64,000 bases of DNA, from contig NZ_CP085335.1 in assembly GCF_020618475.1 (NCBI RefSeq), positions 620,001 to 684,000 on the forward strand, read 5' to 3'. Positions 44,455-53,516 of the stretch are shown one piece after another. The position numbers and the translations under genes were made by a program. Within the stretch, counting starts at the first letter, position 1, and the number at the start of each line of letters is the position of its first letter. Origin of the DNA: Haladaptatus halobius (GTDB taxonomy: Archaea > Halobacteriota > Halobacteria > Halobacteriales > Haladaptataceae). The notes beneath the pieces were generated by a model. That model did not search any database, was not told the DNA's origin, and saw only the letters and a program-made list of their open reading frames with translations.

Positions 44455-45099
44455 TTAGCTACCGCCGTCGGACTGGTTTCCGCCCGTCTGATTGCCGCCG
44501 GTTTGGTTGCCGCCGCCGGTCGTCTGGGTGTCGCCACCCCCACCACCGCCACCCTGTTGCTGTTGCCACCAGTCGTCGTTTTCGAGGATATTGGTCTCCT
44601 CGTTCTCGGGAATCGTGCTGAAGTTAACCGTCACGAGGAACGCGGAGTCGCCGAAGACGGTGAACTCCTGATCCATCTCGTAGACGTTCGGCTGCTGGGA
44701 ATCCTGTTGGTCGGTCACGAAGCCGAGGTTGTCGTTGAACTGACCGATGTTCGCGTCCCGCGCGACGAATAACGGCACCTGTTCGTTCGTGTTCAGGTAC
44801 CGAATCATGCGCGTCTGGTAGTTCGTCCAGACGTTGTCCTGCACTTCCGGCACGTTCGGAACCCACTGAACGACGCCCGAGGTGAACACGAATCGTGCAC
44901 CCGGTCGGAACGAGTTCTGTAAGATCAGCCCTTTCGGTCCCTCTTGGAGTGCCGTCGCGTTAGCTCCCGTCTCGGCGCTCGCGGCACCGCTTCCGAGGGT
45001 GAGCGCGGTGCCGACCGACGCGAGGGCACCCGTCTTGAGGAACGTTCGTCGTGTCGATGCGTCTTGCTCGTCTGCTCGCTGATTCTCATCGGTAGGCAT
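44455..45099 (-). CDS. TAT-exported protein with Gly/Gln/Asn-rich tail
   Basis: The protein has 214 residues. It has a TAT signal peptide (STRRTFLKTGALASVGTALT) without lipobox, then a globular part (LILQNSFRPGARFVFTSGVV; VWTNYQTRMIRYLNTNEQVP). The last 40 residues are low complexity: WWQQQQGG, a run of glycines, then three GGNQTGG-like repeats. This linker-like tail could bind the cell wall or aggregate. I recognise no family for the globular part. Confidence 0.7.
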   Translation of the reverse strand: MPTDENQRADEQDASTRRTFLKTGALASVGTALTLGSGAASAETGANATALQEGPKGLILQNSFRPGARFVFTSGVVQWVPNVPEVQDNVWTNYQTRMIRYLNTNEQVPLFVARDANIGQFNDNLGFVTDQQDSQQPNVYEMDQEFTVFGDSAFLVTVNFSTIPENEETNILENDDWWQQQQGGGGGGGDTQTTGGGNQTGGNQTGGNQSDGGS

Positions 45100-45393
45100 C
45101 GTTGTCCCTCCGAGGACGATTGTGCGTTCCAGACGAGTCTCAAAAAGACGGGGTGACCGTTTTTCACCCGCCCCGCGCGCAACGGTCGAATCAGTACGCT
45201 GGGTTTGCCGGCTCGTAATCGGCTCTTCAGCGGACGGGGCGACCGAGATGGCCGACGGAATAAGTGCAATTTCGGGCGTTAATGACGCCGTTTCGTTCTA
45301 TAACGGGACGGTTTCGATGGTCGTGTTGGTAGCTACTGTCGAGCCTCGTCACGCCCTCACTCGGTTGCCCGTTGCCGCCGCGGTTGCAAGCCG

Positions 45394-45609
45394 TCAGTGT
45401 CCTTCCGTCGTCTCGTACCCCGTCACGTCCTCGAACGACGCGCCGAACCGCGCTTCGAACAGCGAGTGCATCCGGTCTTCCAGCTCCGGCAACTCGCTTC
45501 CCGCTTCGCCTTCGCTTCCGTGAACCGCCTCGTGGACGCGCTGGGCACAACTCAGCATCGTCACGTCGGCGACCACGTCCGCGGTCTTCTCGATGCGGAA
45601 CGAGTCCAC
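45394..45609 (-). CDS. Small acidic protein of unknown function
   Basis: The protein has 71 residues, MDSFRIEKTADVVADVTMLS to the end, with an acidic middle (HGSEGEAGSELPELEDRMHS). The composition fits a real haloarchaeal gene. It sits alone in a 627-bp gap between the TAT protein and the ABC ATPase gene. No family is recognised and no operon partner is evident. Confidence 0.45.
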   Translation of the reverse strand: MDSFRIEKTADVVADVTMLSCAQRVHEAVHGSEGEAGSELPELEDRMHSLFEARFGASFEDVTGYETTEGH

Positions 45610-45726
45610 GACCGTACCGTCGACGGCGGCGGACGACCGAGTGTTCGAAGAGAAGGTAACAGACGAGGAGGCGAACTGCGGCGGGCGTGGTAGTCGTGGT
45701 GGTATCTTCTGCGGCTTCTTCGTCTC

Positions 45727-46791
45727 CTATCGTTTGAAGACGACCGCCGCTCCACGCTGAATATCGAACGAAGCGCGGTCACCCCGTGATATCGGCGTGT
45801 TGCGTCCCTGCGTGACGATTCGAACGTCGGAGATGGGGGCGGAATCCGGCTCGACGATGTAGTTCGTCTGGTCGCCCTGAAAGTAGCGTTCGGTGACGAC
45901 GCCCCGAAAGGTACCGCCGTTGCTGGCGAGCGAGAAGTCCTCCGGGCGAATCGAGACGGTCACCGGCCCCTCGTCAACGCGCTTTTCGTGCGGGAACGAG
46001 ACGTTTCCGTCGCCGATCTCTATCGTCGTCGTCCCGTTCTCCGTTCGCGCGCGTCCCTCGAACAGGTTGGTGTCGCCGATGAAATCAGCGACGAAGGCGC
46101 TCGCGGGTTCGCGGTAGATCTTTTCGGGCGTTCCGACCTGCTCGATGCGACCGTCGTTCATCACGGCCATCCGGTCGGAGAGCGTCATCGCAACTTCCTG
46201 GTCGTGCGTGACGTAGAAGAACGACCCCTCGGTCTTCTCGTGAATCTTGCGGAGTTCGACCTGCATCTGCTTGCGGAGTTTTCGGTCGAGGCTCGACAGG
46301 GGTTCGTCGAAGAGGAGGACGCTCGGTTCGTTGACGAGCGCCCGCGCGAGTGCGACGCGCTGTTGCTGGCCGCCCGAAAGTTCGTTCGGATTGCGGTCTT
46401 CGAACCCGCCCAAATCGACCAGTTCGAGGTACTCGCTCGCTTTCCGTTTTCGCGCTGCTTTGCCGACACCGGACTTCTTCAGCCCGTACTCGACGTTCTC
46501 GCCGACGGTCATGTGGGGAAACAGGGAGAGATGCTGGAAGACGAGGTTTGTGTCCCGAGCGTTCGGCGGGACGCCGGTCATGTCCTTCCCATTGAGGGAG
46601 ACGGTCCCTCTCGTCGGCGTTTCGAACCCGCTTATCATCCGGAGCGTCGTGGTCTTTCCACACCCCGAGGGACCGACGAGCGAGAAAAACTCCCCCATTC
46701 GAATCGTGAAATCGATATCGTCCACCGCCGTCACCTCGTCGTACTCCTTGTGGACTCCCTGTAAATCGATGAGAACGTCGCCTTCTGGCAT
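45727..46791 (-). CDS. potA: Polyamine-type ABC importer, ATP-binding protein
   Basis: The protein has 354 residues. Walker A is GPSGCGKTTTLRMISGFETP, the signature NELSGGQQQRVALARAL, Walker B SVLLFDEPLSSLD, and the C-terminal TOBE-like region starts RPEDFSLASNGGTFRGVV. It is the PotA/CysA type energising subunit for the divergent importer. A TATA-like box at about 46819 lies 28 nt before ATG 46791, making that the better start than the ATG at 46812. The gene symbol reflects family, not tested substrate. Confidence 0.88.
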   Translation of the reverse strand: MPEGDVLIDLQGVHKEYDEVTAVDDIDFTIRMGEFFSLVGPSGCGKTTTLRMISGFETPTRGTVSLNGKDMTGVPPNARDTNLVFQHLSLFPHMTVGENVEYGLKKSGVGKAARKRKASEYLELVDLGGFEDRNPNELSGGQQQRVALARALVNEPSVLLFDEPLSSLDRKLRKQMQVELRKIHEKTEGSFFYVTHDQEVAMTLSDRMAVMNDGRIEQVGTPEKIYREPASAFVADFIGDTNLFEGRARTENGTTTIEIGDGNVSFPHEKRVDEGPVTVSIRPEDFSLASNGGTFRGVVTERYFQGDQTNYIVEPDSAPISDVRIVTQGRNTPISRGDRASFDIQRGAAVVFKR

Positions 46792-46925
46792 ACGACACGG
46801 TTTCTCACCCAAAAGTATAAATCTATCGTGACATTTAACTAATTTTTATGTCGGCGAGAATTACCCACGATTAGATTACCTTTTTCTGCCAAAGATTTAA
46901 TAATACCTGGATGAGTTCCTTTGGT
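46792..46925. promoter_or_regulatory. Divergent promoter between ABC ATPase and binding-protein genes
   Basis: The AT-rich gap carries TTTATACTT towards the ATPase gene (about 46819) and TTTAATAAT (46897-46905) towards the binding-protein gene. Each sits roughly 27 nt from a start codon, so both messages look leaderless and the two halves of the transporter may be co-regulated. Confidence 0.5.
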
Positions 46926-48083
46926 ATGAATATTGATGACAAGGAATATAGTTCACAGACGACTAATGGTCGCACGGCGCGTCGGCGGTTTCTAAAAGCG
47001 ACCGGAATCGCGGGAGCAACCGGGATGACGGGGCTCTCGGGCTGTCTCATCGGCGGTGGCGGCGGTGGCGGAAAGAAAACCATTAACATCCTCACGTGGG
47101 AGGAGTATGCCGATCTGAAAAAGCAAATCGAGAATCGCCTTGACGTCACCGTCAAGTTCACGAAATCCACATCTTCGTCGGACATGTTCACGGGCTGGAA
47201 ATCCGGCAAGGACAAGCAGTTCGACATCGCAGTACCGAACAACAACTACGTGCCGAAGATGATGGACGCGGGGTTGGTCGACCCGGTTCCAGACGACATC
47301 GTCAAAAATCAAAAGAGCATCTACGACACGTTCCAGCAGTTCAGCAAGAATCAGTTCACGGAAGGCGGAAAGAAGTACGGCGTCCCCATCCGATTCGGCT
47401 GGTACGGCTACTCCTACGACTCTCGGAAGATTCCCGAGAGCCACGAACAGAGTTACAAAGTGCTGTTCAGCGACAAGTACAAGGGAACGAACCTGAAGGG
47501 GAAAGCCGTCATGTACGACAACCACTTCAAGGCAATGAGCGCGACCGCGCTCTATCTCGGCTACAAGAAGGCGTTCGAGGGGAGCAAAGTTAGGCTCTCG
47601 GAGAAGCAAATCAAGAAAGTCAAACAGACCCTCATCGAGCAAAAACCGCGACTGCACGGTTACATCGCCGCCGACCCGTCGTACATCAAATCGTTCAAAC
47701 AGGGCAACTTCTACGTCGGCCAGTCCGGGCGAAACGAAATCGTCGAAATGTGGGCGAACGGCACCGACTGGCCGAAGATGGCGGCACCCAAAGAGGGGTC
47801 GCTCGCGTGGTTCGAGTCCGCCGTCGTCTCAAAGAAATCGAAGAACAAAGACCTCGCGTGGAAGGTCGTCAACGAGTTCATCGCGCCGAATCTCGGCGCG
47901 AAACTCGCCAAGGTGGGTTATTCGCCAAGCTGTAATCCCAAGACGCAAAAACACCTCTCGAAGGAGCAAAACGACATGTTCGGTGCCATCAAGCCGTCGC
48001 GCCTGAAGAGTTTCATCCCGTTCAAAGCCGTCGAGAACGAGAGCGCGTGGCAGACCGCGTGGGACGAAGTCAAAACGGCCTGA
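46926..48083 (+). CDS. potD: Polyamine-type ABC importer, substrate-binding lipoprotein
   Basis: The protein has 385 residues from ATG 46926. A TAT lipoprotein signal (TARRRFLKATGIAGATGMTG, then LSGC) is followed by a glycine linker and a periplasmic-binding fold (INILTWEEYADLKKQIENRL; RFGWYGYSYDSRKIPESHEQ). LTWEEY-type starts are typical of spermidine/putrescine-binding proteins. The start at 46926 is preferred because the TATA-like box lies 27 nt before it; ATG 46911 is the alternative. It opens the potD-potB-potC operon. Confidence 0.86.
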   Translation: MNIDDKEYSSQTTNGRTARRRFLKATGIAGATGMTGLSGCLIGGGGGGGKKTINILTWEEYADLKKQIENRLDVTVKFTKSTSSSDMFTGWKSGKDKQFDIAVPNNNYVPKMMDAGLVDPVPDDIVKNQKSIYDTFQQFSKNQFTEGGKKYGVPIRFGWYGYSYDSRKIPESHEQSYKVLFSDKYKGTNLKGKAVMYDNHFKAMSATALYLGYKKAFEGSKVRLSEKQIKKVKQTLIEQKPRLHGYIAADPSYIKSFKQGNFYVGQSGRNEIVEMWANGTDWPKMAAPKEGSLAWFESAVVSKKSKNKDLAWKVVNEFIAPNLGAKLAKVGYSPSCNPKTQKHLSKEQNDMFGAIKPSRLKSFIPFKAVENESAWQTAWDEVKTA

Positions 48084-48086
48084 ACA

Positions 48087-49013
48087 ATGTCCACCGACAG
48101 TTCCACCTCCAGACGGGCACGGCTCATTCGTGCGTTCGCGTCGCGCAAGCGAACGCTCGGGCTCACGCTCGGCCCGAGTCTCGTCTGGCTGTTGCTGTTG
48201 TTGATGGCACCGCTGACGTTCATGGTCGTCGTTAGTTTCATGAGCGTCGACAGCGAGAGCTACAGCATCATCTGGGAGCCGACGCTGAACAACTATTCGA
48301 CGCTGTTCAGCGGGTCGGGGCCGTTCTGGGAGACGCCGTTTTTCGACGCGCTCGTTCTCTCGTACGCCGTCGCCGCGATAACTACCGTCCTCTGTCTGCT
48401 GATGGCGTTCCCCCTCGCGTACTTCCTCGCGCGTCGTGACGGGCAGACGTTCAAAATCGTCATCTTCCTCGTCCTGCTCCCGTTCTTCACGATGTACCTC
48501 GTTCGCGCCTACTCATGGTACCTGATGTTCGGGCCGAGCGGCATCATCAACCGGACGCTGATGAAAATTGGCCTCGTCAGTGAACCGACGTCGCTGTTCA
48601 GCTACGGCGTTCCGGCCATCGTCATCGGTCTCACGCACGCCTACTTCCCGTACATGCTGCTGTCGCTGTACGCGAGCATGGAAGGCATCGACTTCACCCT
48701 CGTCGAGGCGGCCCGCGATTTGGGTGCGAGCCGATTCGGGACGCTCAAGGACATCATCCTACCCCTGACGCTTCCGGGCATCATCAGCGGCGGCCTGTTC
48801 GTGTTCGTCCCCGCGCTGGGGGCGTTCGTCACGCCGCGCTTCCTCGGACAGGGGAAGGTGTTGATGATCGGACAACTCATCGAGGGACGAATCACCGGCC
48901 AGTACGCCATCGACTACGGCAGCGCGGCATCGATGTTCATCGTCGTTTCCATCGTCATCGCGTTCGCGCTCGCGTTCCGCTACGTCAGCATCGAAGAACT
49001 CGGAGGTGTCTGA
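48087..49013 (+). CDS. potB: Polyamine-type ABC importer, permease 1
   Basis: The protein has 308 residues and six membrane helices. The EAA loop reads VEAARDLGASRFGTLKDIIL, the contact site for the ATPase. The order potD-potB-potC and the 3-nt gap after potD mark one operon. It is the PotB/ModB-class permease with FLVLLPFFTMYLVRAYSWYL. It forms a heterodimer with the following permease. Confidence 0.88.
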   Translation: MSTDSSTSRRARLIRAFASRKRTLGLTLGPSLVWLLLLLMAPLTFMVVVSFMSVDSESYSIIWEPTLNNYSTLFSGSGPFWETPFFDALVLSYAVAAITTVLCLLMAFPLAYFLARRDGQTFKIVIFLVLLPFFTMYLVRAYSWYLMFGPSGIINRTLMKIGLVSEPTSLFSYGVPAIVIGLTHAYFPYMLLSLYASMEGIDFTLVEAARDLGASRFGTLKDIILPLTLPGIISGGLFVFVPALGAFVTPRFLGQGKVLMIGQLIEGRITGQYAIDYGSAASMFIVVSIVIAFALAFRYVSIEELGGV

Positions 49014-49014
49014 G

Positions 49015-49893
49015 ATGGCGACCGAAACCGGAACCACGACCGAAAGCAGCGAGGTGACGGGGTCGACTCTGCTCGACCATCAGCAGAAACAACGACTGCT
49101 CCAGCGTGGACTGTACGCCGTCGTCGTCCTCCTACTGGTGTTCCTGTGGATTCCGCTGGTCGCGATGATGTTCCTTTCGTTCGCGGTCAACGCCAGCACT
49201 TTCTTCCCGTTCCGCGGGTTCACGTTCGCACACTACTCCGCGACGTTCGCCGACGGCGCGCTGATGACCGCGCTGTTCAACAGCGTTCAGGTGGCAACTT
49301 ACTCGGCGACCATCGCCACCATCCTCGGCGTGTTGGCGAGTTTCGCGCTCGCGCGCTACGACTTCCCGTACAAGGAGGCCTACCGAACCTTCGGCATCCT
49401 GCCGATGGTCATCCCCGGCGTCGTGTTGGGCATTGCGCTCATCATCTACTTCCAGACGATAGTCGGCATCTCGACAGGGCCGCTGACGCTGATTCTCACC
49501 CATAGCATCTACGGCTTCCCGTTCGTCGTGCTGATGGTGACGGCGCGCCTCTACACCTTCGACAGGTCGCTGGAGGAGGCGGCGCGGGATTTGGGAGCCG
49601 ACCCGCTCACGACGTTCCGCGACGTGACGTTCCCCATCGTCGCCCCCGCAATCGGGGCCGGATTCCTGTTCGCGTGGATTCGCTCGTTCGAGGACTTCAT
49701 CCGCGCGCACTTCGTGCAGGGGACGACGGACGTGCTCACGACCGCGATGTACTCGATGATAAAGTACGGCACCGCACCGAAGATGAACGCCATCTCGTCG
49801 TTCATCGTCTTCCTCATCGCCGTGATTCTGGCGGTGGCGATGAACGTGGGCAACGTCACCAGCTACGTCGCGGGGACGGAAGAAGAGCCGTAA
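49015..49893 (+). CDS. potC: Polyamine-type ABC importer, permease 2
   Basis: The protein has 292 residues, six helices and an EAA loop in LEEAARDLGADPLTTFRDVT. Its ATG (MATETGTTTESSEVTG) begins one base after the TGA of the first permease, so coupling is tight; an ATG three codons earlier overlaps. The C-terminal IVFLIAVILAVAMNVGNVTS is the last helix. After it a 260-bp spacer with no convincing gene leads to the tungstate cluster. Confidence 0.87.
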   Translation: MATETGTTTESSEVTGSTLLDHQQKQRLLQRGLYAVVVLLLVFLWIPLVAMMFLSFAVNASTFFPFRGFTFAHYSATFADGALMTALFNSVQVATYSATIATILGVLASFALARYDFPYKEAYRTFGILPMVIPGVVLGIALIIYFQTIVGISTGPLTLILTHSIYGFPFVVLMVTARLYTFDRSLEEAARDLGADPLTTFRDVTFPIVAPAIGAGFLFAWIRSFEDFIRAHFVQGTTDVLTTAMYSMIKYGTAPKMNAISSFIVFLIAVILAVAMNVGNVTSYVAGTEEEP

Positions 49894-50154
49894 GTCGGCA
49901 TCTCTCCGACTCGCTCCTTCGGCTTCCTCGCACGCTCGCGGCCGACCGCGGATACATCGTCCGCGGTAACCGATATCGGTTTGGATTCGACGCTGGGGCG
50001 GATTCGAAACGCAGCGACTCCGACGAAAACGACGGCCACTACTGCGGTCACGACCGCCTCTCCTTTCTCCGAGACGCGACATCGAATCGGCGTAACCGTT
50101 TTCGATCACGTCAATGACGCAACCCTTATCACCCCCTCACGCAACGTTGTTTCC

Positions 50155-51165
50155 ATGTCGATACAACGACGACGGTTCGTTCAGGCGGCGGGCGTCGGTG
50201 CCCTCGCCGGACTCGCCGGGTGTACCGGTTCGTTGGGCGCGAAGAACGGAACGAAAGAGAAGGACGACTCCGGCGGCGGGAAGATCGGCGACGGCGAACT
50301 CGTGCTCGCCACGACGACGAGCACGTACGACACGGGGTTGTTGGGCGAACTCAACCCCGAGTTCGAGAAGGCGTTCGGCGTCACCGTCAAGACCATCTCG
50401 AAAGGGACCGGTGCGAGCATCCGAACCGCCCGCGACGGAGACGCCGACGTGATTCTCGTCCACGCGCGCGGCGCGGAGGACGAGTTCCTCAAGGACGGCC
50501 ACGGCGTCAACCGCCGGGACGTGATGTTCAACGACTTCGTCATCGTCGGGCCGAAGGACGACCCTGCCGGAATCGGCGGGATGAAGAGCGCGACGAAGGC
50601 GTTCTCCACCATCGCCGGGAAGAAGGCGACCTTCCTCTCGCGCGGCGACGACTCGGGAACTCACAAGAAAGAACGGAGTATCTGGGAGGAAGCGGGCGTG
50701 CAACCGAGCGGGAAGTGGTACCGCGAAATCGGCAAAGGGATGGGCGACACCCTCACGCAGGCGAACCAGTCCAACGCCTACACCCTCGCCGACCGCGGCA
50801 CCTACCTCTCGATGAAAAAGGAGATCGACCTCGTCATTCACGTCCAAGGGCCGCTCAAGGGCGGTCCGGTCATCCTGAAGAACCCCTACGGCGTCATCCC
50901 GGTCAACCCCGAGAAGCACCGGAGCGTCAACTATCAAGCCGCGATGGCCTACGCGGGATTCCTGACCAGCCCGAAGGGACAAAAGCTCATCGACAACTAC
51001 ACCGCGAACGGGTCGCAACTGTTCTTCCCGAACGCGCTGTCGAAGAAGCCGAACTTCGGCCAGTACGTCCCGCAGGGCTACTCCGCCAAGCAGACCAAAT
51101 CCCTCTCGCGCGAGGATAAACAGTTCCTCTACTGGGTCGAACGGGAAGTGCCCGCGGACTACTGA
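50155..51165 (+). CDS. tupA: Tungstate/molybdate-type ABC importer, binding lipoprotein
   Basis: The protein has 336 residues with a TAT signal and lipobox (SIQRRRFVQAAGVGALAGLA then GC). The mature part matches TupA: LATTTSTYDTGLLGELNPEF, DVILVHARGAEDEFLKDGHG and NDFVIVGPKDDPAGIGGM, where STYD and the loops coordinate the oxyanion. Tungsten cofactors are used by aldehyde oxidoreductases. The ATG at 50155 is chosen because upstream in-frame sequence is spacer. Tungstate versus molybdate is inferred from the family. Confidence 0.92.
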   Translation: MSIQRRRFVQAAGVGALAGLAGCTGSLGAKNGTKEKDDSGGGKIGDGELVLATTTSTYDTGLLGELNPEFEKAFGVTVKTISKGTGASIRTARDGDADVILVHARGAEDEFLKDGHGVNRRDVMFNDFVIVGPKDDPAGIGGMKSATKAFSTIAGKKATFLSRGDDSGTHKKERSIWEEAGVQPSGKWYREIGKGMGDTLTQANQSNAYTLADRGTYLSMKKEIDLVIHVQGPLKGGPVILKNPYGVIPVNPEKHRSVNYQAAMAYAGFLTSPKGQKLIDNYTANGSQLFFPNALSKKPNFGQYVPQGYSAKQTKSLSREDKQFLYWVEREVPADY

Positions 51166-51210
51166 CCCCGGCGCGTCGAATCCACCGTCGCTAGCCATCG
51201 AATCGCTACC

Positions 51211-51927
51211 ATGCTTCAAGAATTCGCTTCGGGCGCGGACTGGCAGTACTTCGTGAGCGTCGCCCTCGTCTCGCTGTACGTGAGCACGACCGCCGTGGCG
51301 CTCTCCACGCTGGTGAGCGTGCCGGTCGCGCTCGTCATCGGCTTCACCGAGTTCCCCGGAAAACGGGGCGTGGCCGCGGTCATCAACACCGGGATGGGGT
51401 TTCCGAGCGTCGTGGTCGGGCTACTCGTCCTTCTCTTACTGTCGAATCAGGGGCCGCTCGGCGAGCTGGGACTCGTCTTCACGCCGACCGCGATGATCGC
51501 CTCGCAGTTCGTGTTGGCGACGCCCGTCGTCACGAGCATCAGCCTCTCGGCCGTCGAGTCGGTCGGGCGGGACGTGCGCGACGCGGCGTTCACGCTCGGC
51601 GGCACAGACGCCGACGTCGGCCTCCTCGTCGTCAAGGAGGCGCGCTACGGCATCGTCACCGCCGTCCTCGCCGGCTACGGACGGGCCATCAGCGAAGTCG
51701 GCTCCATCCTCATTGTCGGCGGGAACATCGTTCTGACCGACACGACCGGCGCAAAGACCTCCTACACGCGAACCCTCACGACCGCCATCACGGTCGAAGC
51801 GCGGCAGGGTCGCTACGAGGCGGGGCTGGTGCTCGGCGCGATGCTGTTGGTGCTCGTCCTCTGCGTGAACGTCCTCGGGTCGTGGGTCCGCAGTCGGAGT
51901 CGCGGACGCGGGGAGGTGCGCCGATGA
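51211..51927 (+). CDS. tupB: Tungstate-type ABC importer, permease
   Basis: The protein has 238 residues and about five membrane helices. The EAA-type loop is [20 protein letters not shown], with the following [20 protein letters not shown] and [20 protein letters not shown] typical of TupB. It follows tupA by 45 bases and overlaps tupC by four bases. It forms the membrane channel for tungstate uptake. Confidence 0.92.
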   Translation: MLQEFASGADWQYFVSVALVSLYVSTTAVALSTLVSVPVALVIGFTEFPGKRGVAAVINTGMGFPSVVVGLLVLLLLSNQGPLGELGLVFTPTAMIASQFVLATPVVTSISLSAVESVGRDVRDAAFTLGGTDADVGLLVVKEARYGIVTAVLAGYGRAISEVGSILIVGGNIVLTDTTGAKTSYTRTLTTAITVEARQGRYEAGLVLGAMLLVLVLCVNVLGSWVRSRSRGRGEVRR

Positions 51928-52688
51928 CGCTCGCCGCCGCGAACGTCTCGCACGGGTTCGACGGCGAGCGCGTCCTCTTCGACGTGTCGCTCTCGGTCGA
52001 CCCGGGCGAGGTGGTCACGGTCGTCGGCCCCTCGGGAACCGGGAAGACGACTCTCTTGCGCCTCCTCGCCCTCTTTCGCTCGCCCGAGTCCGGCACCGTC
52101 CGGTGGCGCGACGAGAACGTCTGGGAACTCCCGGACGACGACCGACTGGCGGTTCGTCGCCGTGTTAGCATGGTGTTTCAGGAGCCGTCGCTGTTCAACG
52201 CGCCCGTCGAACGGAACGTGACCTACGGGCTTCGCGTCAGGCGACCGTGGCCGCAGCGCCTCCGCGCGGCGATGGCGCGGTTGGTCGGTCGTCGGGACGC
52301 CGCGACCGTGACCGAGGCGCTCGAAACCGTCGACCTCGTCGGTAAGGGCGACCAGAACGCCCTCTCGCTCTCCGGCGGCGAAGCCCAACGCGTCGCGTTC
52401 GCGCGGGCGCTCGCCACCGACCCCGCCGTGCTCCTGCTGGACGAACCGTCGTCGAACCTCGACCCGCGAAACACGGCACTCATCGAGGACGCCATCGCCG
52501 ACGCCGGGGCGCAGGGGGTCGGCGTCGTCGTGGCGACCCACGACATGCACCAAGCGGAACGCATCTCCGACCGCGTCGCCGTCCTGCTCGACGGGACGGT
52601 GATCGAAACCGGCCCGCCGGAACAGGTGTTCGAGGCGCCGGAGGACGACCGAACGCGGAAGTTCGTGGCGGGGGAATTGATGTACTGA
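51924..52688 (+). CDS. tupC: Tungstate-type ABC importer, ATP-binding protein
   Basis: The protein has 254 residues. Walker A is [20 protein letters not shown], the signature [20 protein letters not shown], Walker [14 protein letters not shown] and an H-loop [20 protein letters not shown]. The ATG overlaps the tupB stop (ATGA). The frame to its left overlaps tupB and is not part of the gene. It energises TupB. Confidence 0.92.
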   Translation: MTLAAANVSHGFDGERVLFDVSLSVDPGEVVTVVGPSGTGKTTLLRLLALFRSPESGTVRWRDENVWELPDDDRLAVRRRVSMVFQEPSLFNAPVERNVTYGLRVRRPWPQRLRAAMARLVGRRDAATVTEALETVDLVGKGDQNALSLSGGEAQRVAFARALATDPAVLLLDEPSSNLDPRNTALIEDAIADAGAQGVGVVVATHDMHQAERISDRVAVLLDGTVIETGPPEQVFEAPEDDRTRKFVAGELMY

Positions 52689-52716
52689 TGGGCACGATGA
52701 AGAGGAGGACGCGACG

Positions 52717-53457
52717 ATGACCGACGACACCGAGACGACGGAAGGAGCGACGGCGGAGGACGACTCGCCGCAGGCGACGTTCGACGCGCAACTCGTCGCC
52801 GGAGACGTGAGTTTCGGCGCAGAGGACGCACGCCTGCTCCGGGCCATCGACGACGCCGGGTCGCTCAACGCGGCGGCGACCGCGCTCGGACGGTCGTACG
52901 CCCACGCGCAGCGACGCGTCGTGGCGTTGGAGGACGGCCTCGGGGCGCTCGTGCGCCGGGAGCGCGGCGGGGCGCACGGCGGCGGGAGCACCTTGACCGA
53001 AAACGCCCGGAGCCTGCTCCAGCGGTTCCGCAGGCTCACCGCGGAGTCGTCCGGCCTCGCGGAGGTGGACGAGACGGTGCTCGTCGGGAGCGTCACCGAA
53101 CGGGACGGCGAGTTCGGACTCGTGCAGACCGATGTGGGAGTCGTTCGGGCGCTCGTCCCGCCCGATTCCGAGGCCGTCGAAGTCGCGATCCGCTCGGACG
53201 TGATAACCCTCCATAGCCCGGGGTCGGCTCCGCGAGGCGACGAGACGAGCGCCAGAAACCAGTTCGTCGGCGAGATTCGGGGGGTCGAACGCGGCGAGAG
53301 GATAGCCCGCGTCGCGGTCGACGTCGGAACCGACACCCCGTTTCTCGCGTTGATCACGACCACGAGCGTGGAGCGATTGGGGTTGGAACCGGGGACGGAG
53401 GTCGTCGCGTCGTTCAAGGCGACCGCGACGCGGGCGGTTCCGCGTCGCGGAGCGTGA
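52717..53457 (+). CDS. ModE-like molybdate/tungstate-responsive regulator
   Basis: The protein has 246 residues. A LysR/ModE-type winged helix occupies residues 25-115 (RLLRAIDDAGSLNAAATALG; SYAHAQRRVVALEDGLGALV; GGGSTLTENARSLLQRFRRL). The C-terminal half has a TOBE/Mop-like module around FLALITTTSVERLGLEPGTE and VASFKATATRAV. ModE proteins bind the oxyanion and repress uptake genes. It lies 28 bases after tupC on the same strand, so it most likely controls this importer. Confidence 0.82.
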   Translation: MTDDTETTEGATAEDDSPQATFDAQLVAGDVSFGAEDARLLRAIDDAGSLNAAATALGRSYAHAQRRVVALEDGLGALVRRERGGAHGGGSTLTENARSLLQRFRRLTAESSGLAEVDETVLVGSVTERDGEFGLVQTDVGVVRALVPPDSEAVEVAIRSDVITLHSPGSAPRGDETSARNQFVGEIRGVERGERIARVAVDVGTDTPFLALITTTSVERLGLEPGTEVVASFKATATRAVPRRGA

Positions 53458-53516
53458 CGTCTGCATGAATCGCCGAGACCGATACTTCCGAGTCGCTGCC
53501 GGTTCGACAACGACGC

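Noticed and set aside
44150-44458. 102-codon plus-strand frame between leuA and the TAT protein
   Set aside because: It is Arg-rich, non-acidic and overlaps the leuA promoter, unlike genuine haloarchaeal proteins.
45100-45393. Possible promoter or gene between the TAT protein and the 71-residue gene
   Set aside because: No start-stop frame with acidic composition and no clear TATA; I see nothing to annotate.
49863-50051. 62-codon minus-strand frame between the two ABC clusters
   Set aside because: It has no homology I can see, overlaps the permease stop, and only its first residues are hydrophobic.
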